41,014 nucleotides of DNA from the NCBI GenBank assembly GCA_022539475.1, contig VCMS01000398.1, positions 1 to 41,014 of the forward strand. The letters are read 5' to 3'. This stretch comes from Gracilaria domingensis. Taxonomy: Eukaryota > Rhodophyta > Florideophyceae > Gracilariales > Gracilariaceae. The first letter of the stretch is position 1, and the number at the start of each line of letters is the position of its first letter. Below are positions 1 to 8,484 of this stretch, piece by piece. The position numbers and the translations under genes were made by a program. A model generated the notes under the pieces. It was not told the DNA's origin, searched no databases, and saw only the letters and a list, made by a program, of their open reading frames with translations.

Positions 1-263
1 TGTCACCCTCACTGCCCAACCACACGGGCTATATCCAGCACCATGATTGCCCCTGTCTCCTTCATCCCATTTCCCGCCAAAACATCTACTGTACACCTCC
101 GCACCTTCCACTATTTAAGCGCCACCTCTCTGTCTCCTGTTTCGCGCTCACATAATCCCTACCCATTTCGCCTCGACCGGCGATATTTTTCTCTTCCACC
201 ATAACCTCACTCGATGGTTATAGCAAAACAGGAAGATATTGCCAGTGGAGGCAAGCTAGGAAG

Positions 264-540
264 TAGTGATTGTACTTAGAGTTGCTCACCCTCTGTCTCG
301 ACTGGGGGCATCTTCTTCTTCCGTCACATCCTGTGTGGGTTGTGAGAAAAAAAGAATATGTCACCACTCGACACCGGATGGGTAACAATGATAGCACGTA
401 GAGTAGCTCATCCTCCCTCTCAGCGTCCACTGGGGATATAATGATGTTCTCTCACATCCTTTCCCTGTTGTGATACAAGAGAAATACATCTCCAATGGAG
501 ACGGAGAATATAGTCGTGATAACACGTAAAGGTAACAATG
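264..540. repeat. Degenerate tandem repeat, about 125-bp unit
   Basis: Two diverged units of about 125 bp lie head to tail, with the start of a third. Each unit holds, in the same order, a GTAGAGT-GCTCA-like block, a CCTC..TCTC block, a GGGG block, TCACATCCT and TTGTGA. The remaining sequence from 1 to 563 is AT- and pyrimidine-rich and I see no gene in it. Unit borders are approximate and identity is only moderate. Confidence 0.5.
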
Positions 541-563
541 TAATAAACAATAAATTTATGCTA

Positions 564-1277
564 CTATCTCTGACCAACCTTTCGAAAACCAGCTATGGCA
601 TGAGCTGGGTTACTCGAGCCAAAGATGGCAGATCCTGCAACTGAAATGTTCGCACCGGCCTTCACTACTCCTTTCACAGTACTCAGTCCAATACCCCCAT
701 CCACCTGTATCCCTATTCTTGGGTACAACTCCCTTGCATGTCGCACCTTATCAAGAGTACCCTCCATGAACGCCTGTCCTCCAAACCCTGGCTCCACCGT
801 CATCAACAATAACATGTCTACAACTCCTTCCTTCATAAGTGCTTATACGACCTTTATAGACGTATTCGGGCGCAACGCAACTCCAACCTGCATTCCCATC
901 CTTTTAATTCGATTACATAATTCCTTCAACACCACGTTCTCCTCCTCAGTTGGTACCTCGCACTTTTCTAGTCCCTTAGCCACACTCTCGATATGAAATG
1001 TGACTCCGTCTGCGCCTGCTTCTGCAAGGTCTTTTATCCAGCGCCCAGGATCTGATACCATCAGATGAAAGTCCAAAAACAATTTCGTATGACTCCGCAA
1101 CGCTTTCACAACAGGCGGTCCAACAGTAAGGTTCGCCACAAAATGACCATCCCTCACATCTATATGCAGCCACTCCGCTCCAGCCTCTTCCATTGCACTC
1201 GATTCATCTGAAAGGCGAGCAAAGTCTGAAGCCAAAATTGATGGCGCTATAATTAAACCAGAATCCATACTGAACAT
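564..1277 (-). pseudogene. RPE: Ribulose-phosphate 3-epimerase, broken by an in-frame stop
   Basis: The conceptual protein matches ribulose-5-phosphate 3-epimerase (D-ribulose-5-P to D-xylulose-5-P; pentose phosphate and Calvin cycles) from end to end. It has the N-terminal APSILASDFA strand, the LHID metal-ligand motif, DGHF, the FHLMV histidine, MTVEPGFGGQ and VDGGIG. Likely start codons are ATG at 1277 or 1268; there is no obvious plastid transit peptide. One TAA (843-845) interrupts the frame just before the MTVEPGFGGQ block, with no frameshift. The usual Met of the DVMDG motif is Arg here (DVRDG) and the Pro of FVPN is Ala. Both changes hit normally conserved positions, so I call a decayed copy. 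The family assignment is secure. Whether the stop is real or a base error cannot be told from the sequence. Confidence 0.85.
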
Positions 1278-1742
1278 CGATAACTTCAGTAACGCCAAAC
1301 CTGTCCTTCCCAGACACACTCCCCTTTTATACCTCAATAGAAAGGAAGATTATGGCAATCCGAGTGAAGCTATAGAACCCGTTCACCTCATTTATGAAGC
1401 CAAAATGGCTCCTTTCATCCTGTATTCAAGCTCCCCGTAACTCGTACTTTACAACTACTTTACAACTCAGGTTCGAAATCAGTTTCATTCATTGCACACT
1501 TTCTACTCTTCCACCTACTTTTCATAAAACATCATCACACTTTGTGGCTTGTCGTCTCATACAAGCCCTATCATTCATTCAGTACAATCACATATCATAC
1601 ATTTCGCTCACTTTCACAAAGTGAACCATGTTCAAGTTCTGCGCTTCCCAACCGTTTGTACTTAAGTATCACTCTTTACCCCAGCAGTTCTCCACCCCAT
1701 CTTCCATTTTTATCGTCACACAAAAACAATCGAACAATTGCA

Positions 1743-2645
1743 ATGAACTCCCAGTCCGACATGCCTCCGACTCCGCCTCCAAGTCCCAGATACTCTGACG
1801 TCCCTCAGGCCTCATCTCTCGCCCGAAGGACTCGGGCCGTTATTGTTGGAAGGGGACGTATAGGTACCATGCTGGCGAACGAAGAAGATATGGTCATTTC
1901 CGCACACGAATTCTGCAGCATGGCTGCTACCTCTCATCTTTCTGATGTACCGATACTAGTTTGTGGAAGAACGAACACCCTGGAGACCGTAATTCAGGCT
2001 TGCCCTTATTCGCTTAGAGAGAATCTCGTTTTCTTCCAGAATGGACACATCATACCATTGGTTTCGAAGCTCGGTGTGGACAAATGTTCAAAAGTTGTCC
2101 TATACGTTGGCGTCCCCTCAAGAAACGCAGCTCCGCAGGATGGTGTCACTCCTCAAAGTCCGGATGGTCTCACTGTCGCAACAGGAAAGTGGGCCTCCAA
2201 CATTGCAGACAGGTTTAGGTCTATGGGTCTCACTTGCGGGGTTGTCGACGAAGACACATTTCTCGTAAGCTATTATGAGGAGTTCGTGTGTCTATCAGCG
2301 TTCAACATCGTCGGGGCCTCAAGAGGTTTCATTTCTATGGACGTAGTCGCTACGGAGTGCAGTACGGCTGTGCTCACAATAATGAAAGAGCTGTTGAAGA
2401 TAGTTTCGCTTAAGACAGGTACTACTTTCAACCTGGAAGATACCGTTGGGCGACTTCTTGCATATGGAAAAACTCTCGTTGGCTTCCTTACTTCTTTCTC
2501 CGACTTTCAGTTTAGGAACGCGTACTTCTACGACTTTTCCCGCCAAGAAAGAAACATCGTAGGCGGTGACCCCGCTCCTTTTCATACAAACTACGTCAAC
2601 GTTGTTAAGGAAAAGGTCTCCCCCTCCCCATTCCCCCAGCTTTGA
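1743..2645 (+). CDS. Rossmann-fold NAD(P)-binding protein, ketopantoate-reductase-like
   Basis: This is a 300-residue protein starting at ATG 1743. Upstream in-frame codons lack an ATG and encode Ser/Pro-rich leader-like sequence. After a Pro/Ser-rich N-terminus of about 30 residues comes a beta strand followed by GRGRIG (residues 36-41), a GxGxxG dinucleotide-binding loop. LVFFQNGHI and the VLYVGV strand resemble the NG-containing loop of 2-dehydropantoate 2-reductase-like and other 6-phosphogluconate-dehydrogenase-superfamily proteins. The C-terminal half should be the helical substrate or dimer domain. The substrate is unknown. A dedicated ketopantoate reductase is only one possibility, because the C-terminal Lys/Glu signature is not evident. 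The gene looks intact and intronless and sits between the RPE pseudogene and an AT-rich spacer. Confidence 0.6.
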   Translation: MNSQSDMPPTPPPSPRYSDVPQASSLARRTRAVIVGRGRIGTMLANEEDMVISAHEFCSMAATSHLSDVPILVCGRTNTLETVIQACPYSLRENLVFFQNGHIIPLVSKLGVDKCSKVVLYVGVPSRNAAPQDGVTPQSPDGLTVATGKWASNIADRFRSMGLTCGVVDEDTFLVSYYEEFVCLSAFNIVGASRGFISMDVVATECSTAVLTIMKELLKIVSLKTGTTFNLEDTVGRLLAYGKTLVGFLTSFSDFQFRNAYFYDFSRQERNIVGGDPAPFHTNYVNVVKEKVSPSPFPQL

Positions 2646-3271
2646 GGTTAGAACACATGACTTTTCGGTGTTGTAAACCTTTTAGAGATAGTTAAACATA
2701 AAAGTTACTTTATCGAAATGACCTGTTCCTATTACATTACTTATATTGTTCGTCCTTCTGTGGTACAAATATGCCCCTTTAAATCCTACATCCCTTATCA
2801 CTAATACCTGGCAAAGTTTTTGCTAGATGGAAAAGGGTCATTCCACATCATTAAAGTGCACGATACTAGTAAGGAAACAAGTACAAAATTGTGATATTTC
2901 TGAACAACTAAGCCTTTGCAATACTTGGGGCACCCGTATAAAGTAAGGTAAACCTTTTATGGGTTTCAACCCTTAATGGAGGTTGTTTTACTGATCTTGA
3001 TTTCTAAGCTCATGTTGAAGATATTCATATTTTTCTTTACCCACTTGAACCCGTACATATAATTTATGACTAAATCATCCTTTCCTTACTGCAAATCGAT
3101 GCAAAAGCTTCTCGTCGTAGTAACGTTCTAAAACAGTACTACAATACCGGTATATGGTCGTTCTTAGACTCTTTTTATACTACGAAACACCTTGTGAACA
3201 TAAATCACATCCTTCTCATTCGTATACCCACACTCATTTGCAAAACGAACCCTTTCGAAAGCTTTCAAAAC
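2646..3271. other. AT-rich intergenic spacer
   Basis: I see no ORF with protein-like composition here. The region is AT-rich and likely holds the 3' region of the dehydrogenase-like gene and the promoter of the HAD phosphatase gene. A TTTTTATAC stretch near 3172 is a possible TATA-like element about 100 bp upstream of the ATG. Confidence 0.3.
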
Positions 3272-4144
3272 ATGTATAACTCAGAAGTTAGAGCCCAAGA
3301 AGTAACTCCTCAGCAGCTGGCTAACGAAATATTCGAAAATGGCTACGCCGTGATTAGTGATATTGACGGTACTCTGAAAAGAGCTGGGGAGAACATTCCT
3401 GCCGAAACAGTCAAATGCATGAAGTACATCAATGCACGCGTTGGTTTCGGAATTGCTACTGGGCGAGATATAGAGGATGCCGAGAGTTTCGTGGAGCACC
3501 TCGGTGGCTACACTTTTGGCATCTCTGGAAACCAAGGCGCACGGGTGAGATTATCGAATGGTACCGAAATTGATCAAGACCTTGACAGGGAAGGCTACGA
3601 AAGATGTGCAGCCGAACTTGAGAGACTTGCACTCTCCTTAAATGAATCGCACGGACTTCACGAAGAGCGTCAACAAGCAGTTGTGAGCACTAGAAAAGAC
3701 AGTGGACTCCCTAACTTCACGTACAATGGACTTTTGAAGTGGAAAACAGAAGTTAACTCCGGTATTTCAAAAGTGTTGACATCCCTTCCGAACGTGGTTG
3801 CGTACCCTCAAGATGAAAACTGTGACATAGGGGACATTCGTTTCACGCAAAATAGTGGGGCGCTAGCCTTGCTTGAAAACGACCCCCAGTTCGACACAAA
3901 TTTAATCGTTGCTTTCGGGAATGCTTCCAATGATGGTCCTCTATATGAAATGGCAACCCTGGCAGTTCTTGTGAAGGAAGACGACCATCCAGCAGCGGTA
4001 ACATATCTTGTTGATGGGGTGGAGGACGTGCATGAGACCATCAGAAGGGTGGCAGAACTGTACGGGTACAGAAAATGCAAGTGTCAATGGTTTAGAAATG
4101 CTCTTGGAATTTGTTTCAAGTGCTACGATGCCTGTAATACTTAG
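3272..4144 (+). CDS. HAD-superfamily hydrolase (Cof/SPP-like phosphatase)
   Basis: This is a 290-residue protein from ATG 3272. The frame is open further upstream but only from a GTG. Haloacid dehalogenase motifs are in order: motif I VISDIDGT (nucleophile Asp30, acid/base Asp32), motif II in GIATGRD, a Lys-containing segment (LKWKTE) as motif III candidate, and motif IV FGNASNDGP (Gly216-Asn217...Asn220-Asp221). The insertion between motifs II and III suggests a C2-capped HAD-IIB phosphatase, the class that includes Cof-type, sucrose- and trehalose-phosphate phosphatases. The substrate cannot be assigned. The C-terminal 20 residues are Cys-rich (CKCQWF, CFKCYDAC), which is unusual. A decayed paralogue lies tail to tail 90 bp downstream. 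Confidence 0.75.
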   Translation: MYNSEVRAQEVTPQQLANEIFENGYAVISDIDGTLKRAGENIPAETVKCMKYINARVGFGIATGRDIEDAESFVEHLGGYTFGISGNQGARVRLSNGTEIDQDLDREGYERCAAELERLALSLNESHGLHEERQQAVVSTRKDSGLPNFTYNGLLKWKTEVNSGISKVLTSLPNVVAYPQDENCDIGDIRFTQNSGALALLENDPQFDTNLIVAFGNASNDGPLYEMATLAVLVKEDDHPAAVTYLVDGVEDVHETIRRVAELYGYRKCKCQWFRNALGICFKCYDACNT

Positions 4145-4232
4145 CTAGGATATGAGATCTCAGTAATAAAAGTGTCGTATATATCTTAATACCCTTTTAT
4201 GATTCATGGTGGTGTTTATCGTGCTGCTTTTA

Positions 4233-4889
4233 CTAGTAGCCGTACAACAGAGCCACGCGCATAATTGTCGAATGTACATCCTCCACGCTTTCGAACAGGT
4301 TGTGTACTACACCCGGGATACAATCTTCTTTGACGTGAACGCCGTACACGCCTATCTCATGCAAAGGCCCGGCGCTCAAAGCACTTCCGAACGTCACGAC
4401 GTCATCCGTATCAATAAATCTCGGTTCATTATCCACAAGATTTGCTCCTCCGCTTCCTTTTGTGTATCGCTTGTCTACAATTTCGCAACTTTTATCGCCG
4501 GGATAGATAACAAACTAATCCATCTTCTGCAACAGGTCCCCAATAGCAGAATCTACTTCTTCTCTCCACTGCCACAGTTTGTTGTACACGAAATTGGGAA
4601 GGCCACTATCACTTCTGGTCTCCACGAACCCCTTCTCATCATCATTCACAATACCATGCCTCCTATTCAAATCCCTTGCCAGGAACAGTAGTCCGTCAAC
4701 AGTGTGGTCAAGGGTGTGATCATTGAACGCAGCCTTAATTTCCTTCTCGTCAGAGAAACGGAGGAAAGCTCCATGATTCGCCGATACACCAAACTTATAG
4801 TCTCCGAGTCCTTCCATTTTTCCCTCCACGTCGCCCACATCACTCCCTGTGACAAGTCCGAAACCAACACGTTCGTCAATGAACTTCAT
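4233..4889 (-). pseudogene. Truncated, inactivated paralogue of the HAD phosphatase
   Basis: The translated sequence aligns collinearly with residues about 50-275 of the HAD gene at 3272-4144. MKFIDERVGFG matches MKYINARVGFG, SDSGLPNFVYN matches KDSGLPNFTYN, and VEDVHSTIMRVALLYGY matches VEDVHETIRRVAELYGY. An in-frame TAG at 4515-4517 breaks the frame without a shift. Motif IV has decayed from FGNASND to FGSALSA, so catalytic residues are gone. The N-terminal part with the DxDGT nucleophile motif is missing. In its place, about 20 bp upstream, module-I dioxygenase sequence begins, so the truncation point is probably the edge of a mobile insertion. The copy arose by inverted duplication and is convergent with its intact relative. 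Confidence 0.85.
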
Positions 4890-4909
4890 ACACTAACAAC
4901 CCACCTGAG

Positions 4910-5545
4910 CTACTCATTATCCTCCGGCTTCTCCACCGTACCCCAACGTGTCGACATCACTCTCCCCTCAAATGGTCCATCGCTACCGTCCTTCCATCCT
5001 TCATCATCGTTGATTATTTGAACAAACGACTTCTGTTCCTCCCCTTTCCGTATATCCCGCATCGCTCCATACTCATTCTCGAAGAAGTTCACCAACTTCC
5101 CCGACACATCTCCGAACTCCCGAACTTTTTCCAACTCCTCTCATTTAGGGACACCATTATCCGTCGCAAAGCCATCAAGCACGCAATATCCATTCTGCCT
5201 TAGCTCAGCTTGCATTCGGGCGAAGAACATTTGCCCAAATTTGTCATGCTCCTTCGCAGCAACCCACAGCACCTCTTCATCACCCATACCTGTCGGCCGA
5301 GTACGAGGATACTGCATACCAAATTTCTCCGCCCGTAGGCGATGTTCACCCCTTGCAGCGTGCCAAAAGACAAGATGGTGTACATCTCTGAGATTCGAGA
5401 CACTTAGCAGCTCCGACCTATGTCCCTTCGGCAAGTGAATGACTCTGAGCCAGGGGTCCTTGTGCTCAATTACGTTCTTCCCTTGCCATTCCTGCGGTCT
5501 CAGCCTGACATACCCGCACCATGATGGGTTCGGTGGGCCTCCCAT
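4910..5545 (-). pseudogene. 2OG-Fe(II) dioxygenase-like module protein, N-terminal fragment (copy I)
   Basis: From ATG 5545 the frame matches the region just upstream of and including the first ~100 residues of the dioxygenase ORF of copy II (32097-33128). VIHLPKGHRSELL pairs with AIHLQKERRGHLL, VHHLVFWHAARGE with VHHAVFWNAAY.GQ, AELRQNGYCVLDGFATDN with AELRERGFCILERFACDN, and IINDDEGW with IINADNGR. A TGA at 5141-5143 interrupts the frame. Homology stops at 4910, before the catalytic HxD motif, where the HAD pseudogene begins. The catalytic core is therefore absent here and this fragment cannot be an enzyme. Compared with copy II, roughly 1.2 kb of ParB C-terminus and linker is missing between this ORF and the ParB-like segment upstream. 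Confidence 0.75.
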
Positions 5546-5969
5546 CTCTTCGTATCAGCAGATTGCAACGCCAAAACGTGGCTAATCGCTTCCACTTTGG
5601 TGCACCAGTCGCTGCCAAATATTGTATAGCTTTCAGAAGATGCTAACCATCTACAATGAAGCACTTCTTCGTTAGGCGTCCCTTGTCAGTATCCCTTTCT
5701 CCCGTAGTAGAATCTTGTAAGGCCACCACTGGAGAACCCATCGACTGCAATATCCCCCGCTTCTCCATACTCTTCACAAGGGCTTCAACGTGGCGTTTAC
5801 TTACTCCGCGGAGTAAATTGGGCGGAGTGTCCACCAGAGTGATGTCAACAGTAACAACAACCATCCGGTTATGATTGAGGTTCACCTTTGGTACCTTCTG
5901 AGGAATTCGTCTGTACGTCTTGCTCCGAATAGGTGCCCCTTGTGTTCCAGACCGCTCGCCAGAAACACT
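5546..5969 (-). pseudogene. ParB-like domain fragment (copy I)
   Basis: This is the same reading frame as the low-complexity protein upstream, separated from it only by a TGA (5970-5972). The segment starting VDITLVDTPPNLLRG, then KRHVEALVKSMEKRGILQ, then KKCFIVDG, matches the ParB/sulfiredoxin-fold N-terminal domain seen in copy II. The frame then hits TAG (5643-5645) exactly inside the DGxHR signature (DG-stop-HLLKAI); DGQHR would need only CAG to TAG. After the stop, the sequence continues in frame with HLLKAIQYL and NLLIRRDGRP, matching copy II's HRLVALKEL and SLWRRKDGQ. The domain is thus recognisable but inactivated. Confidence 0.65.
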
Positions 5970-6797
5970 TCAACGTGCCATTCTTGCGGACAGAAGCACA
6001 ACGTCATCGTCCTGCTGCTCCACAGTTTCTGGTGCAGTTTGGGGTACAGATGGACCAGCTCCTTGTGCGGATTGCGCATCCGCGTCTGGAAGGGGACCTT
6101 CTATGATCTCATCTTCCTCTTCTTGCACAGCCATCCCGTGCTGAACCGTCTGTTTCGACGCAGAAGTTCTCCTTGTGTCGACGGTCTGATTCATCGCAGA
6201 AGATGCCCTTTTCGACGCAGTGGGCTTCGTAGCGGAGGTAGACTTTGTTTGACCTGTCCGCTTCGTAGCTGGGGATGATCTCGTCTCCATAGACCGCTTC
6301 GTAACAAACGACGGACCTGCCCGAGGAGGTGCTACTGATGCGCTACCTCTCGGGGTTGATGAACTTCGAATTGGCTCCGTGCGGCTTGTCGGCGTCATCA
6401 CTTCACTCATAGCGCTCACCGTTCGTCGCTTGGACGCCGGAATGCTGGCTGCCACCGGTTCCATCATTTTCTCATCCCAAGGAGCGGCCGTCCAGAGATC
6501 CTGGATGTATTGTGGAAGATCCAGGCCCTCCGTTCGGTAAGGGTAGAACGTCTGACCGCTTCGACTGATGAGAATATTATGAACCACCACAAGACCTGGG
6601 TCCAATTGCTTCCCGTTCAACTCGCGGCGTAGAACACTTCCAATTCCATGCAACAACGCTTCCCCGACTATCACCTTTTCTTCATCCTCAATATCCATCT
6701 GCAGAGAAACCCGCATTCCACCTTGCAATGGTCGAGTGCTCCGCCGAGTGCGAGGAGTCACGCTTTGCGTACGCTTTCGAACACGAGTTGGCTTCAT
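5970..6797 (-). CDS. Low-complexity basic/acidic module protein (copy I, N-terminal part)
   Basis: Start chosen at ATG 6797 (MKPTRVRKR); the frame is open further upstream to 7016 but without an ATG. The sequence begins basic (RKRTQS..RTRRSTR). It then has a globular-looking stretch with FYPYRTEGLDLPQYIQDLW, which resembles YPYPFKCTDEDFIPKTVVDL in the equivalent ORF of copy II (35251-35982). Next comes a Ser/Thr/Lys-rich repetitive tract (many K-R-T/S and SAMxQTV-like units), and finally an acidic end with QQDDDVVLL, a SUMO-interaction-motif-like sequence. TGA 5970-5972 ends the ORF, but coding similarity runs on in frame into the ParB-like domain. It may therefore be the N-terminal part of one longer protein. 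No enzymatic motif is visible. Confidence 0.5.
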   Translation of the reverse strand: MKPTRVRKRTQSVTPRTRRSTRPLQGGMRVSLQMDIEDEEKVIVGEALLHGIGSVLRRELNGKQLDPGLVVVHNILISRSGQTFYPYRTEGLDLPQYIQDLWTAAPWDEKMMEPVAASIPASKRRTVSAMSEVMTPTSRTEPIRSSSTPRGSASVAPPRAGPSFVTKRSMETRSSPATKRTGQTKSTSATKPTASKRASSAMNQTVDTRRTSASKQTVQHGMAVQEEEDEIIEGPLPDADAQSAQGAGPSVPQTAPETVEQQDDDVVLLSARMAR

Positions 6798-7180
6798 GTT
6801 GAACAGCTGTTGCAGTGAAAGGTGTATATCGACAATACGCTCGCTCTGGACGATACAAGAACGGAGGCGAGCCTTTAAATGGCGACTTACGCTGGGAACC
6901 CCCGCTTTCGGCAGCTCCTCCCAGCGCACTGCCAGTCTCGTCCGTGTCCTGTCCGTGGCCGCTTGCACGCTGATTGTACGCTTTAGAGTCGTGTAGTTCG
7001 CGCAAAGATTACTCACGCGAGCAATGGTCGTGCTCTCTAATCGTGCTCTTCAAATGCTTTGCATAGTAGTCAAGAGTACACTCATTCACTTTCATGCACA
7101 GCCTACTCCCACCAATACACGTGGACAGCGGCGCCAACGTACCGGCGGCCGGGCCTAGCGAAATCACTGCGGGGCGGCGT

Positions 7181-7476
7181 GTTTTGGGAGGTCCCGGGAA
7201 GGCGCCGGAATGTGGCCAGAACGAGCCCGCGGGCGGGGGGGGGTCGGTCGTGTTAGGGTACCTACCCTAACACGACCGGACCCCCCCGCCCGCTGGCATA
7301 AAATCGCACATTTTTCAAAAAATCGCCCAAAACGTGCCCGCGGGCGGGGTGGTCCGGTCGTGTTAGGGTACCTACCCTAACACGACTGACCCCCCCCCGC
7401 CCCCCGCCCGCGGGCACGTTCTGGCCACATTCTGGCGCCTTCCGGAGACCTCCCAAAACACACCCCCCGGCACTTC
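7181..7476. repeat. Palindromic G-rich cluster 1
   Basis: The cluster starts with GTTTTGGGAGG...GTGGCCAGAACG and ends with its reverse complement. Between these lie GCCCGCGGGCGGGG blocks, G/C homopolymer runs, and two 32-bp palindromes at 7246-7277 and 7356-7387. The palindromes have 15-bp arms (GGTCGTGTTAGGGTA) around a CC centre. Short ORFs here are by-products of base composition. No gene is seen. Confidence 0.85.
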
Positions 7477-7713
7477 CTGTACCCACTGCGTCACCTCAGT
7501 GCACCATCCCGTCTTCTCCACCCTCCAGACACTCTCTAATTTCCACGCCCACCAGACCTACTCTAGAGAAGAGGATGGTGTCCAGTGTTAATGATGTGAG
7601 GGACTCCTTGACGTCTGCGCCGTGTTCCACGACGGGGCTGATATACTGGATGCAACGCCGATGGCCCGGCGACCGCCCCTGGCGCAGCAATACTTAAGAG
7701 CGCCATCGATAGC

Positions 7714-7793
7714 AGTCTTTCGTAGTCTAGTGGTAAGCTATGAAACAACTTGCAACATTCAGTAAACTAATCTTTACTAGAGGGTAGGTGTGG
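7714..7793 (+). other. tRNA A-box-like sequence in the palindrome core
   Basis: GTAGTCTAGTGGTAAGC (7722-7738) closely resembles a tRNA D-arm/Pol III A box of the Asp/Glu type. A short AGTAAA..TTTACT stem follows about 50 nt later. I cannot build a convincing anticodon arm or B box, so this is at most a tRNA-derived relic or SINE head. Confidence 0.2.
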
Positions 7794-7885
7794 TGCGCGT
7801 GTGAATTAGGGAGCGTTTGAGGGATGGAGAAGACGGGATGGTGCACTGAGGTGACGCGGTGGGTGCCGGAAGTGCCAAGAGGAGT

Positions 7886-8287
7886 GTTTTGGGAGGTCTC
7901 CGGAGGGTGCCAGAATGTGGCCAGAACGTGCCCGCGGGCGGGGGGGGGGGGGGGGGGCCGTCGTGTTAGGGTAGGTACCCTAACACGACCAGACCACCCC
8001 GCCCGCGGGCACGTTTTGGGCGATTTTTTGAAAAATGTGCGATTTTATGCCGGCGGGCGGGGGGGTCCCGTCGTATTAAGATAGGTACCCTAACACGACC
8101 GGACCCCACCGTCCGCGGGCACGTTTTGGGCGAGTTTTGGAAAAATGTGCCCGCGGGCGGGGGGGTCCGGTCGTGTTAGGGTACCTACACTAACACGACC
8201 GACCCCCCCCCCCCCCCCCGCCCGTGGGCACGTTCTGGCCACATTCCGGCACCCTCCGGAGACCTCCCAAAACACTCCTCCCGGCAC
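7886..8287. repeat. Palindromic G-rich cluster 2
   Basis: This is the inverted, expanded partner of cluster 1. It has the same border blocks, an 18-base G run (about 7940-7957), and three copies of the TTAGGGTA..TACCCTAA palindrome at about 7960-7990, 8070-8100 (left arm mutated) and 8169-8200 (one mismatch). Spacers containing GTTTTGGGCGA and TTGAAAAATGTGC alternate with GCCCGCGGGCGGGG blocks. Confidence 0.85.
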
Positions 8288-8484
8288 TTCCGGCAGTGAT
8301 TTCGCTACACACGCCGTGCACATATATCAAACTAGAGAAAACTAGCGCTTCACACCCACTTGGTCCGCGAATATTAGCACAATACGCGACCTTTGCAATA
8401 GCTCCAAATCGCGACGTGGCGGACACGCGACGCTATCGCACACGCTCCAAGCGGCACGGACACCGACCTCAGAAGGGAGCGGAC

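Noticed and set aside
7181..8287. CRISPR array
   Set aside because: Repeats are palindromic DNA blocks in inverted orientation with repetitive, not unique, spacers, in a eukaryotic context with no cas genes.
7059..8345. Several ORFs of 65-86 codons within the G-rich palindromes
   Set aside because: They mirror each other through the inverted repeats, consist of Gly/Arg/Pro low-complexity sequence and follow base composition, so I do not regard them as genes.
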